A stretch of 64,000 nucleotides of DNA from Microbacterium faecale. Its GTDB lineage: Bacteria > Actinomycetota > Actinomycetes > Actinomycetales > Microbacteriaceae. The stretch covers positions 754,166 through 818,165 of the forward strand of contig NZ_BMHO01000001.1 in assembly GCF_014640975.1 (NCBI RefSeq), in the 5' to 3' direction. Within the stretch, counting starts at the first letter, position 1; each line of letters opens with the position of its first letter. Below, piece after piece: positions 7,048 through 14,547 of this stretch. The position numbers and the translations under genes were made by a program. The notes below the pieces were generated by a model. It was not told the DNA's origin and searched no databases. It saw only the letters and a program-made list of their open reading frames with translations.

Positions 7048-9506
7048 GCGGATCCGACCTCGCCGTAGGTCGTGGTGCGATGCCGGAGCGGACGGAACAG
7101 CGGCTTCACGAGCGCGCGGGCCGCATCGAGGGTCAGTTCCTGCCCGGCCTCGACGCCGCTGAGGGGGCCGACGCGGCCGTCGCGCAGCGTGCCGCCGAGG
7201 TCGTCGCCGCCCGCGTTCAGCAGCTCGCGCGTCTGATCGAGCCCGAGCCGGGTCCAGGGCAGCTGGATGTGGGGGATGATCCCGGTCAGCATGAGCCGCG
7301 AGACGGCGACCATCGCGCGGTGCTCGTCGATCGTCGCCCGCCCCTCGACGAGGGGGCGCCCCCACCCCGGAATCGGGATCGGCACGAACTCGGTGAAGCC
7401 ACGGGTCTCACGCTGGATCCGGATGAGCTCGCGCAGGTGCGCCACGCGCTCGGCGGCGGTCTCGACGTGCCCGTAGAACAGCACCGAGGTCGAGGAGAAT
7501 CCGGCGCGGTGCGCGGCCGTGATCGTCTCGATCCACCGGTCGATCTCAAGGTCACCCGGGGCGACGAGCGCGCGTACACGTTCGCTGAGGATCTTGACTC
7601 CCGTGCCCGGCACCGTGTCGACGCCGGCGTCGCGCATCGCCGTCAGGGCGCCCGATAGGCCGAGCCCCGCGCGATCGGCGAGGTCCGCCACGTCCTGCGG
7701 GCGGAAGGCGTGCAGATGGACCCCCGGGGCCTCGCGGGAGATCGTGCGTGCGATGTCGAGGTACCCGCTCGCGTCGCCGGGCACCATGCCCTGCACGCAG
7801 ATCTCCGTGAGCCCGAGGTCGGTCGCATCGCGCGCCATTGCGGCGAGCTCGTCGAGGTCGTAACCACCCGGATCCGCCGAGCCGAACAGCGTCGAGGCGA
7901 TGTTGCGATTGTCGACGATGCTGACGGCCTCGCCGACCGTGTAGCGGCGCACGTCATCGGCGGCCTGCACGACGGCGTCGAGTTCATCGCCGGTCGCGGT
8001 GAGCAGTCGGACCCACTCGTCGTCCTCGACGGCGCTCGGATCCTGCGATGCCCGCTCGATGACTGCCGCGATCAGCCCGCCGGGCGCGCTACCGCCGCCG
8101 TCCCCGCCGCGCGTCGCCCCCGCAGCGCTCTCTCCGCCGGCCCCACCAAATGGGTCGCCAGAGTTTGCGGTGTTGCGGCCCCCGGGGGCGGCAAACTCTG
8201 GCGACCCAATGGGGGTGGGGCCGGAGTCCGGGACGTCCGGAGAATCGCGGACGATCCGGGCGCGCGGGCGCGGGTTGGCGCCCTGCGGTGTGGTGTTCTC
8301 ACGGGCGAGGCCGGTCGTGGGATCCGCGAGCGCATCCACGGATGCCCGAAGCGCTGGGGAGATCCACTCGTCGCCGCGGAACTCCGGGTGCGCGGTCAAC
8401 CGCTCGCGGAGCGTGAAGCCGAGCTTTGCGGTGTGGTCAGCGAGGTCGTCGAGGTGCGGCCAGGGGCGCTCGGGGTTGACGTGATCCGCTGTCAGCGGTG
8501 ACACCCCGCCCCAGTCATCGGCGCCGGCGCGCGCGAGCAGGTCGAGCTCTACGAGATCCTGCAGGTTCGGCGGCACCTGGATCCGCATCTTCGGCCCGAA
8601 CACGAGCCGCATCACGGCCACCGCGGCGACGTACTCGAGCAGTTGCGCGTCGGGCGCGTTCTGCATCGCGGTGCGGGGCTTCGCACGGAAGTTCTGCACG
8701 ATGATCTCTTGCAGGTGCCCGTGCTTTTCGTGCGCGTCACGCAGCGCGATCATCGACTCGGCGCGATCGCGAATCGTCTCGCCGATGCCCACGAGGATCC
8801 CCGTGGTGAACGGGATCCGCGCGCGGCCCGCGTCGTCGAGCAGTTTCAGCCGGACGGCCGGATCCTTGTCGGGGGATCCGTAGTGCACCTCGCCGCGGTT
8901 CTCGAACAGCGCACGCGAGGTCGTCTCGAGCATGACCCCCATCGAGGGGGCGACGTCGCGCAGCTCCGCCAACTCCTCGGGGTGCATCACGCCGGGATTC
9001 AGGTGCGGCAACAGGCCGGTCTCTTCGCGGATGCGCCGTGCCATCGCTCCGACGTAGTCGAGCGTCGAGGAGTAGCCGTGCGCGTCGAGCCACGCGCGCG
9101 CCTCGGGCCAGCGATCCTCGGGACGATCGCCGAGGGTGAGCAGCGCCTCCTTGCACCCCATCGCCTGGCCCTGACGCGCGACGGCGAGCACCTGCTGCTC
9201 GCTCATGTACGCCGGCTTGCGCTGGGCGAGCAACTGCCCCGGGGTGTCGACGAACACGCAGTAATGGCAGCGGTCGCGGCAGAGGGTCGTCAGCGGGATG
9301 AACACCTTGCGCGAGTAAGTGATGACGCCCGGCCGCCCGGCGTCACGCAGCCCCTCGTCGCGCACCGCGGACGCGCGTTCGAGGAGCCGATCGAGGTCTG
9401 ACCCGCCCGCGGTCAGCAGCGCCTCGGCGTCGTCGGTGCCGAGACGTTCGCCGCGCTCGGCCCGGTCGATGGCACGTGTGAGAGCGGGGGAAACCAGCGT
9501 CGTCAT
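7044..9506 (-). CDS. fbiC: FbiC-type Fo synthase with a degenerate CofH half
   Basis: FbiC fuses two radical-SAM enzymes, CofG (N-terminal) and CofH (C-terminal), which together build Fo, the deazaflavin core of F420. Here, in an 820-residue protein, the CofG half is intact, with the [4Fe-4S] cluster motif C76-x3-C80-x2-C83 (CRDRCHYC), DRPE, and HLNPGVMHPEEL. The CofH half aligns well (TVGEAVSIVDNRNI from about residue 520, then CVQGMVPGD, HAFRPQDV, GTGVKIL, GFTEFVPIPI, GGDDLGGTL, RQRTTTY-like end). But the CxxxCxFC stretch expected right after NRNI is missing: the protein is about 14 residues shorter there and has no cysteine. The linker (about residues 400-470) is Gly/Ser/Pro-rich and contains an 84-bp palindrome. 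The start is uncertain: ATG 9506 or GTG 9524, neither with a clear ribosome-binding site. Confidence 0.85.
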   Translation of the reverse strand: MTTLVSPALTRAIDRAERGERLGTDDAEALLTAGGSDLDRLLERASAVRDEGLRDAGRPGVITYSRKVFIPLTTLCRDRCHYCVFVDTPGQLLAQRKPAYMSEQQVLAVARQGQAMGCKEALLTLGDRPEDRWPEARAWLDAHGYSSTLDYVGAMARRIREETGLLPHLNPGVMHPEELAELRDVAPSMGVMLETTSRALFENRGEVHYGSPDKDPAVRLKLLDDAGRARIPFTTGILVGIGETIRDRAESMIALRDAHEKHGHLQEIIVQNFRAKPRTAMQNAPDAQLLEYVAAVAVMRLVFGPKMRIQVPPNLQDLVELDLLARAGADDWGGVSPLTADHVNPERPWPHLDDLADHTAKLGFTLRERLTAHPEFRGDEWISPALRASVDALADPTTGLARENTTPQGANPRPRARIVRDSPDVPDSGPTPIGSPEFAAPGGRNTANSGDPFGGAGGESAAGATRGGDGGGSAPGGLIAAVIERASQDPSAVEDDEWVRLLTATGDELDAVVQAADDVRRYTVGEAVSIVDNRNIASTLFGSADPGGYDLDELAAMARDATDLGLTEICVQGMVPGDASGYLDIARTISREAPGVHLHAFRPQDVADLADRAGLGLSGALTAMRDAGVDTVPGTGVKILSERVRALVAPGDLEIDRWIETITAAHRAGFSSTSVLFYGHVETAAERVAHLRELIRIQRETRGFTEFVPIPIPGWGRPLVEGRATIDEHRAMVAVSRLMLTGIIPHIQLPWTRLGLDQTRELLNAGGDDLGGTLRDGRVGPLSGVEAGQELTLDAARALVKPLFRPLRHRTTTYGEVGSA
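8139..8222. repeat. 84-bp imperfect palindrome inside fbiC
   Basis: The core arms are 8149-8168 and 8191-8210 (19 of 20 bases complementary; the shared word is GGGTCGCCAGAGTTTGC). They are extended outward by GGCCCCACC/GGTGGGGCC, and the 22-base centre is itself nearly palindromic around CCCCCGGGGG. It lies in frame, exactly in the linker between the CofG and CofH halves. Confidence 0.8.
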
Positions 9507-9649
9507 CACTGGATAGTCTGTCACTTCGCGGCAGGTGTACGGCGGTTTCCGGCGTGACAGGCGAGGAGCGGCGTGGCTCGGGGCCGCTCGTGCCGAGCGA
9601 CCGCACTCCTGCGCGAGCGGCGGAGCTGAGTCGGTGCCAGGATGGTGTC

Positions 9650-10018
9650 ATGGTCAGGCTGCTCGTGGACACCGACACACTCGAGATCCAGCTCGCGCCG
9701 CTCGAGCGCGTGTTGGCGCGTCGCTCCGAGATCGTGCGCGTCGAACGCGCGCGGATCGCGAAGGTGCAGCTCACCGAGGATCCGTTCACCTGGCTGCGCG
9801 GGGTGCGCTCGCCCGGGACCCACGTTCCCAGCCGCCTCGCGTACGGCACGTGGAAGTCGGTCTTCGGCGACGACTTCGCGGCGATGCGCAACGGCCGTCC
9901 CGGGGTCGTCATCGACCTCGAGGGCGATGACGAGTTCGAGCGGATCCTCGTCACGACCCGGTACGGCATCGCGCTCGCGAAGGCACTGCAGCGCGACGAG
10001 GACGCCGAGCTGGGCTGA
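9650..10018 (+). CDS. Conserved hypothetical protein
   Basis: A 122-residue protein that I do not recognise with certainty. It starts MVRLLVDTDTLEIQLAPLER, is predicted to be soluble, and has alternating short strands (EIVRVERARIAKVQL, GVVIDLEGDDEFERILVTT) ending in one helix. That order resembles small bacterial pleckstrin-homology-like domains, but this is only a guess from the pattern. The ATG at 9650 is preceded by CAGGATGG, a weak ribosome-binding site; an in-frame upstream ATG at 9554 would add 32 residues of low similarity to any domain. It stands alone, divergent from fbiC and convergent with the ABC ATPase gene, with only 16 bases between the stops. Confidence 0.6.
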   Translation: MVRLLVDTDTLEIQLAPLERVLARRSEIVRVERARIAKVQLTEDPFTWLRGVRSPGTHVPSRLAYGTWKSVFGDDFAAMRNGRPGVVIDLEGDDEFERILVTTRYGIALAKALQRDEDAELG

Positions 10019-10034
10019 CGCCGACGCACGACGA

Positions 10035-11846
10035 TCAGTCGCGCCCGGGCACCTCGAAGTTGGCGGTCGGGAACGCGTCGTTGTCGGCGGAGGTATCTGA
10101 CTCGTCGTCGAACAGCGCGCGTAGCTGCGCCTCCCAGTCGTCCCCCGCGTCGGCGCGCGCTTCCCGCGCCTCGATGTCCGACTCGATGTCGTCGGCGTCG
10201 CGCTCGAGCTGGCCCGCGCGTTCGAACGCGGCGCGCAACGAGGGAGATACCGCTCCGGCCGAGGGGTCGTCTTCGTCATTGCCGACGCCGTCTTCGTCAC
10301 CCGCGCGCAGGCCCTGCGCGAGTCCGGCCAGCCCGGCGAGGCCCGGCAGTCCCCCGACGGCACCGGCCGCATGGGGCGTGGCGGTGTCTGCCGCGTCTGC
10401 GTCGAGGCTGGCGTCTGCGTCTACGTCCGCGTTGGTACCCGCATCCGCGTCGGCGCCGGTGTCGACATCGGCGTCCGTACCCGTGTCGGTGTCCGCGCCC
10501 GCAGGGTCCGTGCCGTCCGGCGTGGTGTCGTCCGACGCCTCGTGTGCGTCGCCCTCGTGCGTGTCGTCGGCAGGATTCGACGTGTTGGCGTCGGCGTCGC
10601 CTTCGAAGAGCTCTGCGTCGGCGCCTTGCGCGTCCTCAATCGCGGCGTCGTCCGCGTCGTCTTCGCGGTCGTCGGTGATGCCTGCCGCGTCCGCGGCGCC
10701 GCTCGCACCGGCGACCCCGACGGCGCCAACGATCGCGGCGGTGTCCGCCTCGTTCGAGCGGGCGTCCTCGTCAGCTGATTCCGCCGTGGCGTCAGCGGGC
10801 TTGATGCCAGCTTCGCCTTCCGTGTCGTCCGTGCCCGAATCGGCCGTGCCCGAATGCGCGTCTCCCGCACCCTCGGCCGCGTCGTCGCCCGGCGCGTCCG
10901 CGGCAAAGTGCGACGGCGACAGCGCGGCGGTGCGCGCGGGCGCGGTCCACGTGCCGTCGATGATCCGCAGGTAGATGTCCTCGAGCGAGGGACCGCGATG
11001 CGTGAGGGTCGTGAGTGCCAAGCCGCGTTTCGCCGCGAGGGATCCGACCTCGGCCGTCGTCGTGCTGTCGATCGTGATGCCCGAGCGCAGGATGCGATAG
11101 TCGAGTCCAGCGTCGTCGAGCACCGCCAGCAGCTCGTCGCGATCCTCCGCGTCGACCGTGACGGGACCGCTCTCGGCTTCGCTGAGCAGCTCGATCGGCC
11201 CCTCGAAGAGCAGGCTGCCTTGATTCAGCACGAGCAAGGCGTCGGCGACCTGCTCGACCTCGCTGAGTACGTGCGACGACATCAGCACAGTGCGCCCCTC
11301 GTCGGCGAAGCGACGCATGAGCAGGCGGATCCACCGGATCCCCTCCGGGTCGAGGCCGTTCGCGGGCTCGTCGAACACGAGCACGCTCGGATCGCCGAGC
11401 AGCGCCTCCGCGACGGCGAGCCGGTGCTTCATCCCGAGCGACAAGTTGCCGATGCGCATGTCGGCCATCTCGGCGAGCCCAACGATCGTCAGCACCTCGC
11501 GCACCCGTCCGACGCCGACGCCGACGCGTCGCGCCTGGCGCTCGAGGTACTTCGCGACCGTCTTGCGGCGCGCCTTCTCGAGCGGGAGCAGTGACATCAC
11601 CGCACCAATCGACGCGGCGGGCCGCGCGATCCGCTGGTACTCGGATCCGCCGATCGTCGCCCGGCCACGCGACGGGCGCAAGTCGCCCAGGAGCACGCGG
11701 AGCGTCGTCGTCTTTCCAGCGCCGTTCGGACCCAGGAACGCCGTCACGCGCCCGGGGTCGACGCGGGCGGTAAGCCCGTCGACGGCCGGGACATCGCCGA
11801 AGACCATGGTCACGTCGGCGAACTCGATCACCTTGCCGTCGCTCAC
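10035..11846 (-). CDS. ABC transporter ATP-binding protein with a long Ala/Asp-rich C-terminal tail
   Basis: The first about 310 of 603 residues are a standard ABC ATPase of the drug/antibiotic export type: Walker A GPNGAGKTT, signature NLSLGMKHRL, Walker B VLVFDEPANGLD, and the His switch SSHVLSE, followed by a short regulatory domain (LTTLTHRGPSLEDIYLRI). The remaining nearly 290 residues are low-complexity and acidic, with dense DAD, TDAD and DADA runs, then a Gly/Leu stretch (GGLPGLAGLAGLAQGL) and a helical, charged end (ERAGQLERDADDIESDIEARE). GTG at 11846 follows a GAGGGAGG ribosome-binding site. No membrane partner is adjacent, which is unusual, so the permease must be coded elsewhere. 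The tail has no known role. Confidence 0.85.
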   Translation of the reverse strand: MSDGKVIEFADVTMVFGDVPAVDGLTARVDPGRVTAFLGPNGAGKTTTLRVLLGDLRPSRGRATIGGSEYQRIARPAASIGAVMSLLPLEKARRKTVAKYLERQARRVGVGVGRVREVLTIVGLAEMADMRIGNLSLGMKHRLAVAEALLGDPSVLVFDEPANGLDPEGIRWIRLLMRRFADEGRTVLMSSHVLSEVEQVADALLVLNQGSLLFEGPIELLSEAESGPVTVDAEDRDELLAVLDDAGLDYRILRSGITIDSTTTAEVGSLAAKRGLALTTLTHRGPSLEDIYLRIIDGTWTAPARTAALSPSHFAADAPGDDAAEGAGDAHSGTADSGTDDTEGEAGIKPADATAESADEDARSNEADTAAIVGAVGVAGASGAADAAGITDDREDDADDAAIEDAQGADAELFEGDADANTSNPADDTHEGDAHEASDDTTPDGTDPAGADTDTGTDADVDTGADADAGTNADVDADASLDADAADTATPHAAGAVGGLPGLAGLAGLAQGLRAGDEDGVGNDEDDPSAGAVSPSLRAAFERAGQLERDADDIESDIEAREARADAGDDWEAQLRALFDDESDTSADNDAFPTANFEVPGRD

Positions 11847-11923
11847 GCGCGCCTCCCTCAGATCGGCGGTGGCTCCATTTTGTCGGATAAAGCGCCGAGC
11901 GGTGGGACCCCGGGCCGGGTAGC

Positions 11924-13018
11924 GTGAGGAAAGTGACCGAGACACTCGACGACGAACGCGTTCTCGTGCGCAAGCACGGATCCGTGGGACGCATCACGCT
12001 CGACCGCCCACGGGCGATCGGAGCTGTCGACACGGCGATGGTGCGAGCGATCGCGGCTGGGCTCCGGCGTTGGCGTGAGGACTCCGACATCGACACCGTG
12101 CTCCTGGATGCGACCAGTGACCGAGGCTTCTGCGCGGGAGGCGACATCCGCAGCCTGCACGAGGCGATCTCCGCGGGCAACCGCGACGCGGCCGAGGAGT
12201 TCTTCCGCACGGAGTATGCCCTCAACGCCGCCATCGCCGAGCACCCCCAGCCGGTCGTCGCCGTCGCCGACGGCATCACGATGGGCGGCGGCATCGGCCT
12301 CGCCGGTCACGCGCAGGTGCGCATCGTCACGGAGACCTCGCGCCTCGCGATGCCCGAGACGCGCATCGGGTTCACGCCCGACGTCGGGGGATCCTGGCTG
12401 CTCGCCCACGCGCCGGGGCGGCTCGGCGAGTACCTGGCCCTGACGAGCGACACGATGGACGCGGCTGACGCGCTCTACGCCGGCTTCGCGGATCATTTCG
12501 TCTGGCGCAAGGATCTGCCCGGCGTCATCGAGGCGCTCGAGACCCGCGCTGACCCGGATACTCCCGGTCAGCTGCTGTGGCTGTTCGACGAGACGCCGGA
12601 CGAGAGCGACCTCGTCGTTGCGCGCGAATGGATCGACGACGCCTTCTCGCGGCAGACGCTCCTCGAGGTGCGCGAGCGGCTTCGCGAGCTCGCCGACGAA
12701 CCGCGTTTCGCCGGATCCGGTCGGTCGCCCGCGGCAGCGCTCGCCGCGCTCGAGGAGCGACCGCCGACGTCCCTCGCCGTCACGCTCGCCGCGATCCGCT
12801 CGGCCCGCGCACTGCCGAACCTCCGCGCTGCACTCGACCAGGAGTTCCGCCTCGTGATGTGGTTCGTCGCCACGCAGCCCGACATGCTCGAGGGGATCCG
12901 CGCGCAGATGATCGACAAGGATCAGGATCCCCACTGGTCACCCGCGCGGCTCGAGGATCTGCCCGACGACATCGTCGGACGCGCCTTCGCGCACGAAGTG
13001 GTTCCTCTGCGGCACTGA
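11924..13018 (+). CDS. 3-hydroxyisobutyryl-CoA hydrolase / enoyl-CoA hydratase family protein
   Basis: A 364-residue crotonase-fold protein. It has the oxyanion-hole segments (FCAGGDIRSL and DGITMGGGIGLAGHAQ) and the PETRIGFTPDVGGSWLLAH motif typical of 3-hydroxyisobutyryl-CoA hydrolases, and a length (about 350-370) that fits this subgroup better than the 260-residue hydratases. The family releases 3-hydroxyisobutyrate from its CoA ester in valine breakdown. The start is uncertain: GTG at 11924 or GTG at 11933, neither with a well-spaced ribosome-binding site. It is divergent from the ABC ATPase gene and is followed after 70 bases by an F420-type oxidoreductase on the same strand. Confidence 0.8.
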   Translation: MRKVTETLDDERVLVRKHGSVGRITLDRPRAIGAVDTAMVRAIAAGLRRWREDSDIDTVLLDATSDRGFCAGGDIRSLHEAISAGNRDAAEEFFRTEYALNAAIAEHPQPVVAVADGITMGGGIGLAGHAQVRIVTETSRLAMPETRIGFTPDVGGSWLLAHAPGRLGEYLALTSDTMDAADALYAGFADHFVWRKDLPGVIEALETRADPDTPGQLLWLFDETPDESDLVVAREWIDDAFSRQTLLEVRERLRELADEPRFAGSGRSPAAALAALEERPPTSLAVTLAAIRSARALPNLRAALDQEFRLVMWFVATQPDMLEGIRAQMIDKDQDPHWSPARLEDLPDDIVGRAFAHEVVPLRH

Positions 13019-13088
13019 GTTACGCGCACGATACCCGTGTGTCACATCAGGTGCGTAGGGTGGGGCGCGCCAAGAGGGAGGCGACATC

Positions 13089-13922
13089 GTGAGCAGACAA
13101 CAGTTCGGAACGTACGGCGTGTGGCTGGCCGAGCGGACCTGGGTGCCCGGCACCGCCGCGGTCGCTGAGCGCCTCGGCTACCGCACCCTCTGGATCGGCG
13201 GTTCTCCCGCGGCCGAGCTCGAGAGCGTCGAGGCCGTGCTGAACGAGACCGAGAGCGTCACCGTCGCGACGGGCATCGTCAACATCTGGAACGCGGATCC
13301 GGTCGAGGTCGCCGCCTCTTACCTGCGGCTTGAAGACGCCCACCCAGGGCGGTTCGTACTCGGCATCGGATCGGGCCACCGGGAGGCGACGCCGGAGCGC
13401 GTCCGCCCGCTCGCGGCGATGCGCGCCTACCTCGATACGCTCGACGCCGAGGGCGTGCCGACTGACGCGCGCCTGCTCGCGGCGCTCGGCGACAAGACGC
13501 TGGCGCTCGCCGCCGAGCGGTCGCTCGGGGCGCACCCGTACCTGACGACTCCCGCGCACACGAAGCACGCTCGCGGGATCCTCGGTGATGCTGTGCTCGC
13601 GCCTGAGCTGAAGGTGTCACTCGCAGCCGACGCCGACACCGCGCGCGAGACCGCGCGGGCCTACCTCGCGCGATACTTCGGCCTCGACAATTACACGGGC
13701 ACGCTGAAGCGGTTCGGGTTCGACGACGCCGCGTTCGTCGGCGGCGGCACGGACGAACTCGTCGACGTCGTCGCCGCGAACCCTACGGCCGATATCGCGG
13801 CGGCCGCACTGCGCGCCCACCTCGACGCCGGTGCCGACCACATCGCGGTCCAGCCCATCGGCAGTGACGTCCTCGGAGACCTCGAGCGCGTCGCCGACAG
13901 CCTCGGCCTCACCGACGCTTAG
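13089..13922 (+). CDS. LLM-class F420-dependent oxidoreductase
   Basis: A 277-residue luciferase-like protein. It resembles the actinobacterial subgroup with a short barrel: FGTYGVWLAERTWVPGTAAVAERLGYRTLWIGGSP, described here in two parts, is its start, followed by ATGIVNIWNADPVEVAASY, GRFVLGIGSGHRE, and the C-terminal GADHIAVQPIG. F420 use is inferred from family and from the F420 genes in this window; the substrate is unknown. The GTG at 13089 has a strong GAGGGAGG site about seven bases upstream. It is followed at once by the 72-bp repeat array, which separates it from a convergent ABC exporter operon. Confidence 0.8.
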   Translation: MSRQQFGTYGVWLAERTWVPGTAAVAERLGYRTLWIGGSPAAELESVEAVLNETESVTVATGIVNIWNADPVEVAASYLRLEDAHPGRFVLGIGSGHREATPERVRPLAAMRAYLDTLDAEGVPTDARLLAALGDKTLALAAERSLGAHPYLTTPAHTKHARGILGDAVLAPELKVSLAADADTARETARAYLARYFGLDNYTGTLKRFGFDDAAFVGGGTDELVDVVAANPTADIAAAALRAHLDAGADHIAVQPIGSDVLGDLERVADSLGLTDA

Positions 13923-13940
13923 CGAGTCGCCCCCGCGGCT

Positions 13941-14440
13941 ACCTTCCACAAATGCACCTTCCCGGCGGGATTTAGAGCCATTTTCGTCATGTAAGGGGCG
14001 ACCGCTGCGCCCAAATGACACAAATGCATCTTCCCGGCGGGGTTTGGAGCCGTTTGCGTCATGTAGGGGGCGACCGTTGCGCCCACCTTCCACAAATGCA
14101 CCTTCGTAGCGACTTTTGGAGCCATTTGTGGCATCTGGATGGTGAGCGTCGCGCCCAGATGACACGAATGCATCTTCCCGGCGGGTTTTAGAGCCATTTG
14201 CGTCATGTGCGGGCGATGGCTGTGTCTACGTTTCACGGATGCGTCTTCCCGGCGGCGGTTGGAGCTACTTGCGTCATGTAGGGGCGACCGCTGCGCCCAC
14301 CTTCCACAAATGCACCTTCGTAGCGGCTTTTGGAGCCATTTGTGTCATCTGGGCGGTGAGCGCTGCGCCCAAATGACACGAATGCATCTTCCCCGCCAGT
14401 TTTAGAGCCATATACGTCATGTGGGCGGCGCCCCTATCGG
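13941..14440. repeat. Tandem array of seven ~72-bp units with internal palindromes
   Basis: The word AATGCA (or GATGCG once) recurs at 13951, 14023, 14095, 14167, 14238, 14309 and 14381, giving periods of 72, 72, 72, 71, 71 and 72. Units come in two flavours: ACCTTCCACAAATGCACCTTC and ATGACACRAATGCATCTTC, partly alternating. Each unit ends with CATTTGYGTCAT, so neighbouring units pair: for example CATTTTCGTCAT (13979-13990) with ATGACACAAATG (14015-14026), and CATTTGTGTCAT (14337-14348) with ATGACACGAATG (14373-14384), each with an inner GGGCG/CGCCC stem. The stretch is visibly less GC-rich than its surroundings. It fills the gap between two convergent genes. On the minus strand a 24-residue peptide period stays open across several units, but I see no start signals and do not call it a gene. 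Confidence 0.9.
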
Positions 14441-14461
14441 CCACCTGCCCCGCGCGCAACG

Positions 14462-14545
14462 GCCGCCTGCCGCCCGCATCCACCTGCCCCCCTGCATCCA
14501 CCCGCCCCCGCGCACACTGCAGCCCCGCGCGGGACGGCAGGCGGC
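14462..14545. terminator. Widely spaced GC-rich inverted repeat, possible terminator
   Basis: GCCGCCTGCCG (14462-14472) and CGGCAGGCGGC (14535-14545) are perfectly complementary, with a 62-base C-rich loop, ending two bases from the stop codon of the minus-strand ABC gene. The long loop and absent T-tract make the terminator role weak. Confidence 0.35.
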
Positions 14546-14547
14546 GC

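Noticed and set aside
5782..7068. Open frame of 428 codons antisense to the monooxygenase gene
   Set aside because: Shadow frame; no motif, and the minus strand has both Rossmann motifs and the Baeyer-Villiger fingerprint.
7860..7930. Frameshift error as the cause of the missing CofH cysteines in fbiC
   Set aside because: The frame is the same and similar to CofH on both sides; a pair of compensating errors removing exactly about 14 residues is unlikely, though a sequence check is still reasonable.
13030..13070. Second ECF41 promoter (TGTCACA before the oxidoreductase gene at 13089)
   Set aside because: TGTCACA is present, but the required CGTC is absent 16 bases downstream.
13941..14440. 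CRISPR array
   Set aside because: The units are contiguous with no unique spacers, the repeats diverge, and there are no cas genes.
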